NCBI GenBank assembly: GCA_903885895.1
Contig: CAISKC010000126.1
Coordinates: 1-29,003, forward strand
Reading direction: 5' to 3'
DNA: 29,003 nucleotides
Source of the DNA: an uncultured Legionella sp.
GTDB taxonomy: Bacteria; Pseudomonadota; Gammaproteobacteria; Legionellales; Legionellaceae
In this document: positions 16,057 through 24,361 of the stretch, one piece after another
How positions within the stretch are numbered: position 1 is the stretch's first letter
How the letters are laid out: every line of letters starts with the position of its first letter
The notes under the pieces: generated by a model
Told to the model about the DNA's origin: nothing
Databases searched by the model: none
Seen by the model: only the letters and a program-made list of their open reading frames with translations
Position numbers and translations under genes: made by a program

Positions 16057-16762
16057 AAATTTCTTCCAAGAACGTATTAATTAATTGCGTAGAACGCTGT
16101 GCCGCTGCAGCAGAAAACATTAAGCCTAGCTCTGTATCATGCGCATGCGGGTTGGTGAATGCATGTTTTGTGAGACCGAAGCTATGGGCTTGCCAATCGA
16201 CTTTTTGATGGGTCATTTCCTGACAAAAAGTCGTCAATTGTTCTGGGGGAACCATAGGATCGTCATAGCCATGTAACGCTAATATTTTAGCGGTTATGGT
16301 TTGATTTGGCAGCTCCTTGGGTTGATGTAAGAGGCCATGCACCGAGATAGCACCTTTGAGATCTGCACCGCTCCGTGCAAGATCCAACGCGCATAATCCC
16401 CCGAAACAATAACCCACAATCGCAATTTTCTTTTGATTGACTTCCGGTAATGCGCTGACTGCATCGAATGCGGCTTGAATGCGTGTTCGTAGCAGTAGGC
16501 GATCTTGCATCAATGGTTGGATCAATGCTTGTTTCGCAGCATTGGTTTTTTCAGTATGTCCTAAACCAAACATATCAATGGCGAAGCCGACATATCCTAA
16601 TTCAGCGAAAAGGTGCGCTTTTTGTTGAAAAAATTCATTTTGTCCAGACCAATCATGCGCAATCAATACCGCAGGTTTGGGTTGATCATCTTTCTCTGTA
16701 TAAGCAAGATACCCATGTAATTCATGTTCATTATGATGATAAATATGTTTGGAATGATGCAT
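16049..16762 (-). CDS. Dienelactone hydrolase family protein
   Basis: A 237-aa alpha/beta hydrolase, cytoplasmic with no signal peptide. GYCFGG (117-122) holds the nucleophile Cys119, which is characteristic of dienelactone hydrolases rather than Ser esterases. Asp167 or Asp168 (LHGYDDPMVP) and His200 (TKHAF) complete the predicted triad. The true substrate is unknown; there is no aromatic-degradation operon around it, so a general housekeeping or detoxifying hydrolase is more likely than chlorocatechol breakdown. It begins 71 bp from the divergent TPR-methyltransferase gene and overlaps pncC at its end. Confidence 0.9.
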   Translation of the reverse strand: MHHSKHIYHHNEHELHGYLAYTEKDDQPKPAVLIAHDWSGQNEFFQQKAHLFAELGYVGFAIDMFGLGHTEKTNAAKQALIQPLMQDRLLLRTRIQAAFDAVSALPEVNQKKIAIVGYCFGGLCALDLARSGADLKGAISVHGLLHQPKELPNQTITAKILALHGYDDPMVPPEQLTTFCQEMTHQKVDWQAHSFGLTKHAFTNPHAHDTELGLMFSAAAAQRSTQLINTFLEEIFG

Positions 16763-16833
16763 AATGTCTAGCCAATGGATGCGTATAGTTCATTAGTGTA
16801 TGATGAACATATGAGCTTCGCAATGGGTTTTTT

Positions 16834-18543
16834 ATGGATCTTGTCAAAACACAAGTGAATCAAGAGTTCGAGCGTGCCTTACGCCTACAAGAACACGGTG
16901 ACTATGAACAAGCTGTTGTGGTGTATCAGCGCTTGCTGCAAGATGACCCTAAAAGAATGGCTGTTTGGGGATATCTAGCGATTGCATATTTAGAGGCCGG
17001 TCGTGGGCAGTTGGCATTGGACACTTTGGACAAAGCCTTAGGCTTGGCGCCTAACGAAATTAATTTACATATGCAACGAGCTTATGTTTGTAAGCGTTTA
17101 CAGCAGCCTGAGCAAGTCATCGCGCATTATCAACATGTATTAAGTCTGAATCCTAATTATGCGAAGGCACATAACAATCTTGCTGCAGAATATGCCGCCA
17201 GTGATTGCTATCAATTGGCTTTACAACATTATCGGCATGCCGTGCATTGTGACCCTGCGCTGGTTCCTGCTCATTTTAATTTGGGCATGTTATTGCTGCA
17301 GCACGGAGAATGGGACGCTGCAGAAACACAGTTTCGTAATGTGCTTATTCTTGATCCTGACCATGAGGCGACTTATTATTATCTCGGCACGCTGTATTTA
17401 GAAATGCATAAATTGGATGAAGCAGAGACAGCGTTACAATTTTTATTGAGCCGATCGCCAGAACATGTGGACGGTTGGGTGAATCGAGGTGTGGTTGCGC
17501 TAAAACTGAAGCAAGAACAGACGGCGATTGATTATTTTACTCAAGCATTGATTTTGGATAACCATCATCGTGAAGCACGCAATAATATGGCTGCAACCTT
17601 GATTCATTTTGATCGCTACGAGCCTGCTTTGCAATATTATGCCGGATTACTCCGAGATGAACCGCGTAATGTGGAGTATTTGTATAATTCTGGTGTAGCC
17701 GAAATGGGATTGGGGCATTTACAGGCAGCACAGCAATTATTTCAACAAGTCTTGACGATAGATGTGCGGCATTTTGGTGCGTTAAGTAATTTGGCGGCTA
17801 TTCAGATGCGCTTGGGGGATCGTCTTGCGGCCTGTGCATTGTTGGAACGTGCGCTGGTGATACAACCGCAAGATGCTGCCAGTCGTTTTATGCTGCAAGC
17901 TTTGCGTGGAGATCGACAAGAACAACAGGCTTGTCCAGAATATGTGCAAGATTTGTTTAATCATTATGCTGTTTATTATGATGCACATATGGAACGAGTT
18001 TTGGACTATGCTGTTCCACGACGGTTGTGGCAATTATTGCATCAAGATCCTGTGCGCTCTTATCCGAGGGCGTTAGATTTGGGATGTGGGACAGGGTTGA
18101 GTGGTATGATTGTACGCCCTCTGACGCAGCATCTGACGGGGGTGGATTTGGCAGCCAAAATGCTTGCAATTGCAAGAGGGAAAAGCATTTATGATGAGTT
18201 GATAGAGGCGGAATTATTGGCATTTTTACAACAGAATACGGTAAAATATGATCTCGTGGTCGCAGCGGATGTTTTGCCATATTTAGGTGATTTATCTCCC
18301 TTACTGGCTGTTATGTCTACACAGTTGACATCGGGGGCTGTATTTTGGTTTACTACCGAAATCAGTACGGATGTACCATGGGTCTTACAAAGCAGTATGC
18401 GTTTTTGCCACCATCCTGATTATATTCAGCAGGTATGCCAACAACATCAGTACACCCTTATTCATCAAGAAACAATAGTAGCTCGTAAGCAAGATGAACA
18501 GGATTTGAAAGTAAATTTATTTGGAGTGAAGGGGAGTTTATGA
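16834..18543 (+). CDS. TPR-repeat protein with C-terminal SAM-dependent methyltransferase domain
   Basis: A 569-aa two-part protein. Residues about 10-355 are roughly ten tetratricopeptide repeats (for example NLAAEYAASDCYQLALQHYR and YLGTLYLEMHKLDEAETAL), a scaffold for protein binding. After a linker, residues about 370-560 form a class I methyltransferase: motif I LDLGCGTGLSG (414-424), the acidic residue Asp438 in GVDLA, and DLVVAADVLPYL (473-484). This matches the predicted TPR-containing methyltransferases grouped in COG4976; the methylated substrate is not known. There is no signal peptide. Its stop overlaps the desaturase start as ATGA, so both are made together, hinting at a shared membrane-lipid or surface role, though this is inference. 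Confidence 0.9.
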   Translation: MDLVKTQVNQEFERALRLQEHGDYEQAVVVYQRLLQDDPKRMAVWGYLAIAYLEAGRGQLALDTLDKALGLAPNEINLHMQRAYVCKRLQQPEQVIAHYQHVLSLNPNYAKAHNNLAAEYAASDCYQLALQHYRHAVHCDPALVPAHFNLGMLLLQHGEWDAAETQFRNVLILDPDHEATYYYLGTLYLEMHKLDEAETALQFLLSRSPEHVDGWVNRGVVALKLKQEQTAIDYFTQALILDNHHREARNNMAATLIHFDRYEPALQYYAGLLRDEPRNVEYLYNSGVAEMGLGHLQAAQQLFQQVLTIDVRHFGALSNLAAIQMRLGDRLAACALLERALVIQPQDAASRFMLQALRGDRQEQQACPEYVQDLFNHYAVYYDAHMERVLDYAVPRRLWQLLHQDPVRSYPRALDLGCGTGLSGMIVRPLTQHLTGVDLAAKMLAIARGKSIYDELIEAELLAFLQQNTVKYDLVVAADVLPYLGDLSPLLAVMSTQLTSGAVFWFTTEISTDVPWVLQSSMRFCHHPDYIQQVCQQHQYTLIHQETIVARKQDEQDLKVNLFGVKGSL

Positions 18544-19496
18544 GATTTTTAGGACGCTTGATACGTAGCTGGCTCATTAGCGAAAACAATTATAATCCAG
18601 ATAGTTTAGAAAGTAATACGATAGATTGGCTTAGAGTTGTACCATTTGTTTTACTTATTTTGAGTTGTGTTTTTGTTTTTTATGTGCATTGTTCTTTGAT
18701 TGCAGTGATGACTGCGGTGTTCCTCCTTTTTTTCCGTGCGTGGACAATTTGTGCATTCTATCATCGTTATTTTTCACATAAAACGTTTAAAACCAATCGG
18801 TTTTGGCAATTTATATTTGCTGCACTTGCGGGTACGGCTATTCAACGTGGGCCATTATGGTGGGCGTCACATCATCGCCAACATCATATGGTCTCTGATC
18901 AACCAGACGATGCGCATTCGCCCGTTCAGCATGGGTTTTGGTGGAGTCATGTTGGATGGTTCCTTACAAAAAAATATCACAATTATAATCCTGATCGTGT
19001 CAAAGACCTTGAAAGGTATCCAGAGCTTGTATTTCTTGAGCGCTATCATATTGTCATGCCTGTGTTACTGTTCTTCGTTCTTTTGATGATGGGTTGGCTT
19101 CTCCAAATGTATCGGCCAGAACTCAATACAGGAATAGGTGAAATGCTTGTTTGGGGCTTCAGTATCTCAACGGTTGCTTTGTTTAATGTTACGGCATTGA
19201 TTAATTCTCTTTGCCACGTATTTGGTACAAGACGCTACGATACGACCGATAATAGCAGAAATAATTTACTATTTGCGCTACTGGCTTTAGGAGAAGGCTG
19301 GCATAACAATCATCATCACTACCCTGCTTCAGCACGCCAGGGATTTATGTGGTGGGAAATTGATATTACTTATTACTTGATCAAATTAATGGAATGGCTT
19401 GGGATTGTTTGGGATGTGGCACCAGTCCCTCAAGCAGTTTTAGAAAAAAATTGGATTAAAAAACCTGATAATAAAAATGAAACGCTGGAGTTTTAG
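18540..19496 (+). CDS. Membrane-bound acyl-CoA/acyl-lipid delta-9-type fatty acid desaturase
   Basis: A 318-aa inner-membrane di-iron enzyme that puts a double bond into fatty acyl chains using oxygen. All three histidine boxes are present: HRYFSH (75-80), HRQHH (112-116) and HNNHH (255-259), plus the supporting NSLCH (222-226) and DDAHSP (123-128). Four membrane helices are apparent (about 32-50, 52-72, 172-190, 202-222). The ATG overlaps the stop of the TPR-methyltransferase by 4 bp. Such enzymes use an acyl-CoA or acyl-lipid and need an electron donor, which is not encoded nearby. The function is probably adjustment of membrane fluidity. Confidence 0.93.
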   Translation: MRFLGRLIRSWLISENNYNPDSLESNTIDWLRVVPFVLLILSCVFVFYVHCSLIAVMTAVFLLFFRAWTICAFYHRYFSHKTFKTNRFWQFIFAALAGTAIQRGPLWWASHHRQHHMVSDQPDDAHSPVQHGFWWSHVGWFLTKKYHNYNPDRVKDLERYPELVFLERYHIVMPVLLFFVLLMMGWLLQMYRPELNTGIGEMLVWGFSISTVALFNVTALINSLCHVFGTRRYDTTDNSRNNLLFALLALGEGWHNNHHHYPASARQGFMWWEIDITYYLIKLMEWLGIVWDVAPVPQAVLEKNWIKKPDNKNETLEF

Positions 19497-19562
19497 CGAT
19501 AAGCTTCCTGAGAAAGAGAGTGTGTTGAATAAGCGGTGTTATCTCTAATGGATATGAGGAAT

Positions 19563-19756
19563 GTCATCCTACGCCTAGCGATTTGTCTGGCGTTGTTGCA
19601 TCCCCACGCAGGCTAGGATCCATTCATCGTTGTAGCATTGTGCTCAGAGGATAGATCCCCGCCTACGCGGGGAAGACATGTGAACAGAATGTCATGACAA
19701 ATGGTAAACTAGATTTTATGTAACAACGCCGGACTAGCCGCGAGATGTAGGCTGAA
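19563..19756. repeat. Nested palindromic element (194 bp) after the desaturase
   Basis: Two inverted repeats are nested. Outer arms 19563-19600 and 19719-19756 share GGCGTTGTTGCA / TGTAACAACGCC and a CCTACxxC / GxxGTAGG end. Inner arms 19601-19623 and 19651-19673 share TCCCCACGCAGGCTAGGATC on one side and GATCCCCGCCTACGCGGGGA on the other, pairing with few mismatches. There is no ORF inside. It lies between convergent genes (desaturase, and the secreted orphan ending at 19776), a typical landing site for MITE- or REP-like elements. It may also act as a transcription barrier. No clear target-site duplication is visible. Confidence 0.72.
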
Positions 19757-19775
19757 TTTTTTGGTTACAAACAAA

Positions 19776-20168
19776 TCATAAATCTGTTTTTGTAACTGTC
19801 AGACCATGCTCATCTAATACCCAAACTGCATCGGCATTATTTTGGATGAAGACAGATTGACTGTATGAGCGGCATGATGAGGTCAATATACCGCAATAAT
19901 ACATTTGCATGACATAGATGCCGGCGAGATGTTGCGTATGATTTTCATCAAAAAATACGGTATGCGTACCAGGATAGATGTACCCTTTGTGGACTTCGCC
20001 ACTTGGATCTAAGAGTTCATAATGAACTTGAAAATTGTCGCCACGTTCAATGTAATTATTGATAATAATGTGATTGATGTAACTGACATGAGTAGGCTCA
20101 TCTGCATAGACAAATGGACTAAAACAGAGAGTGAGGATGAGTTGACAGAATAAAGCTATTTTTTTCAT
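19776..20168 (-). CDS. Small secreted protein of unknown function
   Basis: A 130-aa protein with a strong signal peptide (about 1-22, MKKIALFCQLIL ending VYA before DEPTH) and a good ribosome site (TGGAG) upstream. The mature 108 residues are rich in Y, H, N and beta-prone stretches, with cysteines in MYYCG and SSCRS that could pair in the periplasm or outside the cell. I recognise no family. It lies downstream of trxB on the same strand across 158 bp holding a strong palindrome, so it probably has its own promoter. It is similar in style, not visibly in sequence, to the secreted orphan at 15139. Confidence 0.72.
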   Translation of the reverse strand: MKKIALFCQLILTLCFSPFVYADEPTHVSYINHIIINNYIERGDNFQVHYELLDPSGEVHKGYIYPGTHTVFFDENHTQHLAGIYVMQMYYCGILTSSCRSYSQSVFIQNNADAVWVLDEHGLTVTKTDL

Positions 20169-20241
20169 GATAAAATCTCCAAAAATGTATCAAATGAACG
20201 TCATGCGTACTTTTTCTAGCATGACGCTACCGTTCCTTTGT

Positions 20242-20318
20242 CTACTTTGTTTTCCATGCTCTAATGGTCGCCGCAGAGATCTTTGATAGCGACCGTTAGG
20301 GCGTGGAAAACAAAGTAG
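20242..20318. repeat. Near-perfect 30-bp inverted repeat just after trxB
   Basis: Arms 20242-20271 and 20289-20318 are complementary at 27 of 30 positions around a 17-base loop. All three differences are T on the left against G on the right, so plus-strand RNA could pair over all 30 positions using U-G pairs, while minus-strand RNA would have three A-C mismatches. It starts 8 bp after the trxB stop. There is no T-run on the minus side, so it is not a standard rho-independent terminator for trxB, although it could protect or attenuate the transcript. It may be another dispersed palindromic element. Confidence 0.78.
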
Positions 20319-20326
20319 AGAGGGGT

Positions 20327-21280
20327 CTAACCGGTTCCATCCAAATAATGTTCCGCATCCAATGCAGCCATACATCCGAATCCTGCGGATGTGACAGCTT
20401 GTCGATACACTTGATCCGCCACATCTCCGCAGGCGAATACACCTGGGATACTGGTGGCAGTCACCATGCCTTTTAGGCCGGATTGAATGAGTAAATATCC
20501 ATCCTTCATATCAAGTTGATCAACGAACAATTGTGTGTTGGGAGTGTGTCCAATGGCGATAAAGACGCCATCTATGGCTAAATCTGTTGTTGCATGGGTA
20601 TCGATGTGCTGCAAGCGCGCACCGGTTACTTTTTTCTCATCACCCAAGACTTCTGCTAAAGTATGGGACCATATGACAGTAATGAGGCCAGCCTTTTCCT
20701 TTTGAAATAATTTGTCTTGTAGAATTTTTTCGGCACGGAAGCTGGTGCGACGGTGGACCAAGGTAACATGCGCGGCAATATTTGACAAATACAACGCTTC
20801 TTCTACGGCGGTATTACCGCCTCCAATGACGCAGACATTTTTATTGCGATAAAAAAATCCATCACAAGTGGCGCAGGCAGAAACCCCACGACCTTGATAG
20901 GCTTTTTCTGACGGTAGTCCCAGATAACGAGCAGAGGCGCCTGTAGCAATGATTAAAGCATCGCAAGTATATTGTTCCGTATCACCTTTCAATACGAATG
21001 GGCGTTGTTGTAAATCCGCATGTACAATATGATCGTTGATAACGTTCGTATGAAAGCGTTGGGCATGTTCCTGCATTCTTGTCATGAGCGCAGGTCCTTG
21101 CAAGCCCTCGATATCGCCTGGCCAATTATCGACGTCAGTGGTAGTGGTTAATTGACCACCGATTTCCATGCCCGTAATGACCACAGGATTGAGATTGGCA
21201 CGTGCTGCGTAAATGGCAGCAGTCCAGCCTGCGGGACCTGATCCCAAAATGATTAATTTATGATGATTTTTTTTAGACAT
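20327..21280 (-). CDS. trxB: Thioredoxin reductase (NADPH)
   Basis: A 317-aa cytoplasmic flavoprotein that reduces thioredoxin with NADPH. The FAD-binding GSGPAG is at 13-18, the redox-active CATC at 136-139, the NADPH-binding GGGNTA at 153-158, and the second FAD motif GVFACGDVAD near the C-terminus, followed by RQAVTSAGFGCMAALDAE. Length is typical. It is divergent from ftsK across 71 bp. In Escherichia coli trxB is also near ftsK-lolA, with lrp in the gap; no lrp is present here. Confidence 0.97.
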   Translation of the reverse strand: MSKKNHHKLIILGSGPAGWTAAIYAARANLNPVVITGMEIGGQLTTTTDVDNWPGDIEGLQGPALMTRMQEHAQRFHTNVINDHIVHADLQQRPFVLKGDTEQYTCDALIIATGASARYLGLPSEKAYQGRGVSACATCDGFFYRNKNVCVIGGGNTAVEEALYLSNIAAHVTLVHRRTSFRAEKILQDKLFQKEKAGLITVIWSHTLAEVLGDEKKVTGARLQHIDTHATTDLAIDGVFIAIGHTPNTQLFVDQLDMKDGYLLIQSGLKGMVTATSIPGVFACGDVADQVYRQAVTSAGFGCMAALDAEHYLDGTG

Positions 21281-21351
21281 CGCAGCACGCCAAGTATTAT
21301 TTATGATAGTATGGTGGATAATAAGATAAAAACCATTGCTTTGAAATACTC

Positions 21352-23718
21352 ATGATAAAACAAAATCGTTCACGCGAGTCCGAACCTTCTCAATCAACCG
21401 CTGCTCAACGTTTGACGAAACATATGACAGAGGGTGGTTTTATTTTAATTTTGGCTTTAGCCGTGTTGGTCTTGTTTTCTTTGTTGACGCATACAGCGCA
21501 AGATGAAACGGTGAATGCGGGTGGGAAAGTGGGCGAATTTATAGCGACTACTTTTTACCAAGTATTTGGCTATTGCTCCTATCTGTTACCCATTTTTATT
21601 TTTTATCTGGCGGGGAGTTTGTTGCTGGAGCATCGTGCTTTGTCGGTTCTTCATCAAGGCACGATGGTATTGCGTGCAGTGGGTTTGGTGTTGTTTATAT
21701 TGAGCATGTGCGGATTGGTTAATTTGCAAATGAGTCCTAATGAGACCGCCGGTATTCAGTTTTCGGGCGGTATCATTGGACAAATGTTGATGATACATTT
21801 GACACAAGCGCTGAATGTGCAAGGCGCCGTGCTTATTCTATCAGCTTTATTCATGGTTGGTATCTCTTGGGTGACTGGTTTATCTTGGGTTGTAGCGCTA
21901 GAATGGATTGGAAGTAAAGCTTCGCTGTTGACCAAGATCATTGCTCGCAAATTAGCCGATGCTTATGTCTGGGCGCAAGCAGCTTTACAGGAATTCTTGG
22001 CAGAAAGAGCTGCACAAGTAGAAGAAAAGATTGTACAAGATTTGAAACCGGTTGTATCAGTGAAAGCTGAGAAAAGACCGCAAGAGAACGTGCCAAAATT
22101 GATGACGAATTTACCGGCTACGGTACTTAAAGAAGTGAACATAGCGCTTAATCCTCCTAGTGATACGAAGAAAAAAGCATCAGCCGTCAAACGTGAAATA
22201 TCAGTCCATGAGGACGGAGATAGTGTATTACCACCTTTGGCATTACTATCGCCGGGGCATCCCAAACAAGTAATTTCTAGCGCCATGAATCAAGAATTAG
22301 AAAACTTATCTCGCAATTTAGAACAGCATTTGTTGGACTTTGGTATTCAAGTGGAAGTTGTGGCTGTACATCCAGGACCTGTGATTACTCGTTTTGAATT
22401 GCAATTGGCTGCGGGTATCAAAGCCAGTCGGTTGACTGCCTTAGCTAAAGATTTAGCCCGCTCGTTATCTGTAACCTCTGTGCGTATCGTCGAGATTATC
22501 CCAGGTAAAACAGTGGTAGGCATTGAATTGCCTAATCCTGTGCGTAATATGGTGTGTTTGTCGGACGTTTTATCAGCTGATGTATACCAGCAAGCGCATT
22601 CTCCTTTGACTTTAGCGTTAGGCGTGGACATCGCTGGTCATCCGATGGTGGTAGATTTGGCAAAAATGCCGCATTTGTTGGTGGCTGGCACGACTGGCTC
22701 AGGAAAATCAGTTGGCATTAATGCTATGATTTTAAGTTTATTATTCAAAGCGACGCCGGACGAAGTGCGTTTGATCATGGTCGACCCTAAAATGTTGGAA
22801 CTGTCTATTTATGATGGGATCCCACATTTGCTGACACCTGTGGTGACAGATATGAAAGAAGCTGCTAGTGCTTTACGCTGGTGTGTGGCTGAAATGGAGC
22901 GTCGTTATCGCTTGATGGCAGCGGTCGGCGTGCGTAATTTAGCAGGGTTTAATACCATGGTAACGGAGGCCAATACGCGAGGGGATGGCATCCTAGATCC
23001 TTTATGGAAAATTACGGATGCGCTAGATGTGGAAGCGCCAAAATTACAGCCATTGCCCTATGTCGTCGTCATCATTGATGAATTGGCCGATATGATGATG
23101 GTTGTGGGGAAAAAAGTAGAGCAATTGATTGCGAGAATTGCACAAAAAGCGCGTGCAGCTGGGATTCATTTGATTTTAGCAACACAACGACCTTCTGTAG
23201 ATGTGTTAACGGGTTTGATCAAATCTAATATTCCAACTCGGATTTCTTTTCAAGTATCTTCCAAAATTGATTCAAGGACTATTTTAGATCAGCAAGGTGC
23301 AGAGCAATTGTTAGGGCACGGGGATATGCTATTTTTAGCACCTGGTACGGGTGCGCCGTTACGAGTGCATGGTGCTTTTGTGGATGATCATGAAGTTCAT
23401 CGGGTGGCGGATGCTTGGCGAGCACGTGGCGCGCCAGATTATATTGAAGAAATTACACAAACAACCGGGGATCTTCTTGATGGGGATGCTGGAGAAGAAA
23501 AATCTGCTGTGGAAGATGCCGATCTCTTATATGATGAAGCGGTGGCGTTTGTGATGCAAACTCGTAAAGCGAGTATTTCTTCTGTGCAAAGACGGTTTAA
23601 AATTGGATATAACCGTGCAGCACGTTTGGTTGAGGAAATGGAACGTTGTGGTTTGGTTGGGCCGATGGAAGGCGGTTTTCGAGATGTGTTGGTCAATGCG
23701 GAAGTAGGGAATGAATAA
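21352..23718 (+). CDS. ftsK: DNA translocase FtsK
   Basis: A 788-aa septal DNA pump that links division to chromosome segregation and dimer resolution. The N-terminus carries four membrane helices (within about 30-180), then a short charged linker (about 200-300), the alpha domain (about 305-430) and the RecA-like motor: Walker A GTTGSGKS (446-453) and Walker B VVVIIDELAD with Asp576/Glu577. The C-terminal gamma winged helix (about 725-785, VQRRFKIGYNRAARLVEEME) would read KOPS sites and contact XerD. It is much shorter than Escherichia coli FtsK (1329 aa) because the linker is short, as in many other bacteria. The start ATG is at 21352. It overlaps lolA by 8 bp. Confidence 0.97.
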   Translation: MIKQNRSRESEPSQSTAAQRLTKHMTEGGFILILALAVLVLFSLLTHTAQDETVNAGGKVGEFIATTFYQVFGYCSYLLPIFIFYLAGSLLLEHRALSVLHQGTMVLRAVGLVLFILSMCGLVNLQMSPNETAGIQFSGGIIGQMLMIHLTQALNVQGAVLILSALFMVGISWVTGLSWVVALEWIGSKASLLTKIIARKLADAYVWAQAALQEFLAERAAQVEEKIVQDLKPVVSVKAEKRPQENVPKLMTNLPATVLKEVNIALNPPSDTKKKASAVKREISVHEDGDSVLPPLALLSPGHPKQVISSAMNQELENLSRNLEQHLLDFGIQVEVVAVHPGPVITRFELQLAAGIKASRLTALAKDLARSLSVTSVRIVEIIPGKTVVGIELPNPVRNMVCLSDVLSADVYQQAHSPLTLALGVDIAGHPMVVDLAKMPHLLVAGTTGSGKSVGINAMILSLLFKATPDEVRLIMVDPKMLELSIYDGIPHLLTPVVTDMKEAASALRWCVAEMERRYRLMAAVGVRNLAGFNTMVTEANTRGDGILDPLWKITDALDVEAPKLQPLPYVVVIIDELADMMMVVGKKVEQLIARIAQKARAAGIHLILATQRPSVDVLTGLIKSNIPTRISFQVSSKIDSRTILDQQGAEQLLGHGDMLFLAPGTGAPLRVHGAFVDDHEVHRVADAWRARGAPDYIEEITQTTGDLLDGDAGEEKSAVEDADLLYDEAVAFVMQTRKASISSVQRRFKIGYNRAARLVEEMERCGLVGPMEGGFRDVLVNAEVGNE

Positions 23719-24361
23719 ACATATTGCAATGCCTGGGTCCATCGTAAAGATATGGCAGGGGTTGCTGTTCAGTTGGCTGTGTACGATGTCGTTGGGGGCT
23801 CATGCAGATGCTCCGGAGACTGTGGTGCAAAATAAATTGTCTGCCATTCATACGTTGCATGCTCATTTTTCGCAAACAGTTCATGCTAAACGGCATCTGA
23901 TCTCAACTAGTTCTGGTGTGATGGTGGTGGCCAGACCTAATCGATTTCGTTGGCAAACGATGCGGCCTATGGCTCAGTCTGTGGTTGCGGATGGCAAAAC
24001 AGTCTGGATTTATGATGTAGAACTAGAGCAAGTGACTGTCAGTAAGCAAACACGCAAACTGGGAGTAGCGGGAGCCTTATTTTTAAGTGGAGATGCGGAT
24101 GCAGTTAAGCGTGATTTTAAGGTCACATCTCGCCAGCTTGGGACGACGGTCATCTTTGATTTACACGCTAAATCATCTAAATCTAGTTTTGATCGTGTGC
24201 GTTTAACGTTTAAGAAAGGTATTTTGGCTGACATTGAATTGGATGATCAATTAGGGCAACATACCGCTATTCACTTATCTCAAGTTGTGATCAATCAACC
24301 TCAGCCAGCCCGCTTATTTCACTTGCATATTCCAGCCGGCGTGGATGTGGTGCATCAATGA
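23711..24361 (+). CDS. lolA: Outer-membrane lipoprotein carrier protein LolA
   Basis: A 216-aa periplasmic chaperone that ferries lipoproteins from the LolCDE transporter to the outer membrane. A signal peptide runs to about residue 33 (ending AHA before DAPE). The family core is clear: FSQTV (53-57), the PNRFRWQT motif, VADGKTVWIYDVELEQVTV, and the later DxxGQ-like strand (DDQLGQHTAIHLS). The start at 23711 has GTAGGGA just upstream inside ftsK; a Met at residue 7 is an alternative. It overlaps ftsK by 8 bp and yhdP by 4 bp (ATGA), so the three appear to be one unit. Confidence 0.93.
   Translation: MNKHIAMPGSIVKIWQGLLFSWLCTMSLGAHADAPETVVQNKLSAIHTLHAHFSQTVHAKRHLISTSSGVMVVARPNRFRWQTMRPMAQSVVADGKTVWIYDVELEQVTVSKQTRKLGVAGALFLSGDADAVKRDFKVTSRQLGTTVIFDLHAKSSKSSFDRVRLTFKKGILADIELDDQLGQHTAIHLSQVVINQPQPARLFHLHIPAGVDVVHQ

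Noticed and set aside
16788..16808. GTTCAT / ATGAAC dyad in the divergent gap before the TPR-methyltransferase gene
   Set aside because: A six-bp dyad with 9-bp spacing is operator-like, but no regulator is nearby and chance cannot be excluded.
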